This document shows positions 5,815-5,869 of a stretch of 5,869 nt of DNA, piece by piece. A program made the translations under genes and the position numbers. The notes under the pieces are model-generated. The model was not told the origin of the DNA, searched no databases, and was given only the letters and a program-made list of their open reading frames with translations. Location: contig CALJQI010000023.1 in NCBI GenBank assembly GCA_937980285.1, positions 1-5,869 on the forward strand, written 5' to 3'. The stretch comes from an uncultured Gammaproteobacteria bacterium. GTDB lineage: Bacteria; Pseudomonadota; Gammaproteobacteria; GCA-001735895. Within the stretch, counting starts at the first letter, position 1, and every line of letters begins with the position of its first letter.

Positions 5815-5869
5815 ATGGATATCCAGACAGCAATCAGATCGATGATCGCCCGCCAGGATCTGAGCGGCG
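5815..5869 (+). CDS. trpD: Anthranilate phosphoribosyltransferase (partial, N-terminus only)
   Basis: Eighteen complete codons follow an ATG at 5815 and run off the right edge (MDIQTAIRSMIARQDLSG). The ATG has AGGGG five bases upstream, overlapping the trpG stop codon. The start resembles TrpD N-termini, which open with a short helix and then a xDLS motif, and trpD is the expected gene after trpG. The enzyme transfers phosphoribose from PRPP to anthranilate. Too little is visible to check the active site, so the assignment rests mainly on context. Confidence 0.8.
   Translation, partial: MDIQTAIRSMIARQDLSG

Overview
The window looks like a chromosomal segment of a moderately GC-rich proteobacterium, most likely a gammaproteobacterium. 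The basis is the codon style, the rpe-to-trpE neighbourhood familiar from Pseudomonas-type genomes, separate trpE and trpG genes followed by trpD, and a trp leader-peptide attenuator. I see no mobile element, CRISPR array, tRNA or rRNA.

Left part (1-1711, minus strand). A two-gene unit is read right to left. The first gene is a protein-L-isoaspartate O-methyltransferase (pcm family) with an N-terminal export or anchor segment. Seven bases after it begins a multi-pass membrane protein of the spermidine-synthase-like family, which runs off the left edge. A very good sigma70-type promoter (TTGGCG, 17 bp, TATAAT) drives this unit. It lies inside the first codons of the divergent gene to its right.

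Middle (1763-2830). A plus-strand gene encodes a ubiquitin-like domain fused to a Mut7-C PIN-like RNase domain and a zinc ribbon. Its tail overlaps, tail to tail, a short minus-strand gene for a 65-residue coiled-coil protein of unknown function. A gap of about 150 bases then holds the likely promoter of rpe.

Right part (2831-5869, plus strand). Ribulose-phosphate 3-epimerase (rpe) is followed by a 184-base regulatory gap and then trpE, trpG (ATGA overlap) and the first 18 codons of trpD. Together these encode the first two steps of tryptophan synthesis: TrpE/TrpG make anthranilate from chorismate and glutamine, and TrpD adds the phosphoribosyl group. The gap contains an unannotated 17-residue leader peptide ending Trp-Arg-Trp-stop. 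Its Trp codons and stop codon lie inside a terminator-like hairpin followed by a U-rich run, which suggests a compact attenuator controlling trpE by charged tRNA-Trp. TrpE also keeps the Ser of the LxES motif linked to feedback inhibition, so both levels of control appear present. Unlike the common rpe-gph-trpE order, no gph lies between rpe and trpE.

The most interesting points are the single-hairpin trp attenuator, the apparently exported Pcm paired with a membrane spermidine-synthase-like protein, the divergent control region between pcm and the Mut7-C gene, and the small convergent coiled-coil gene.
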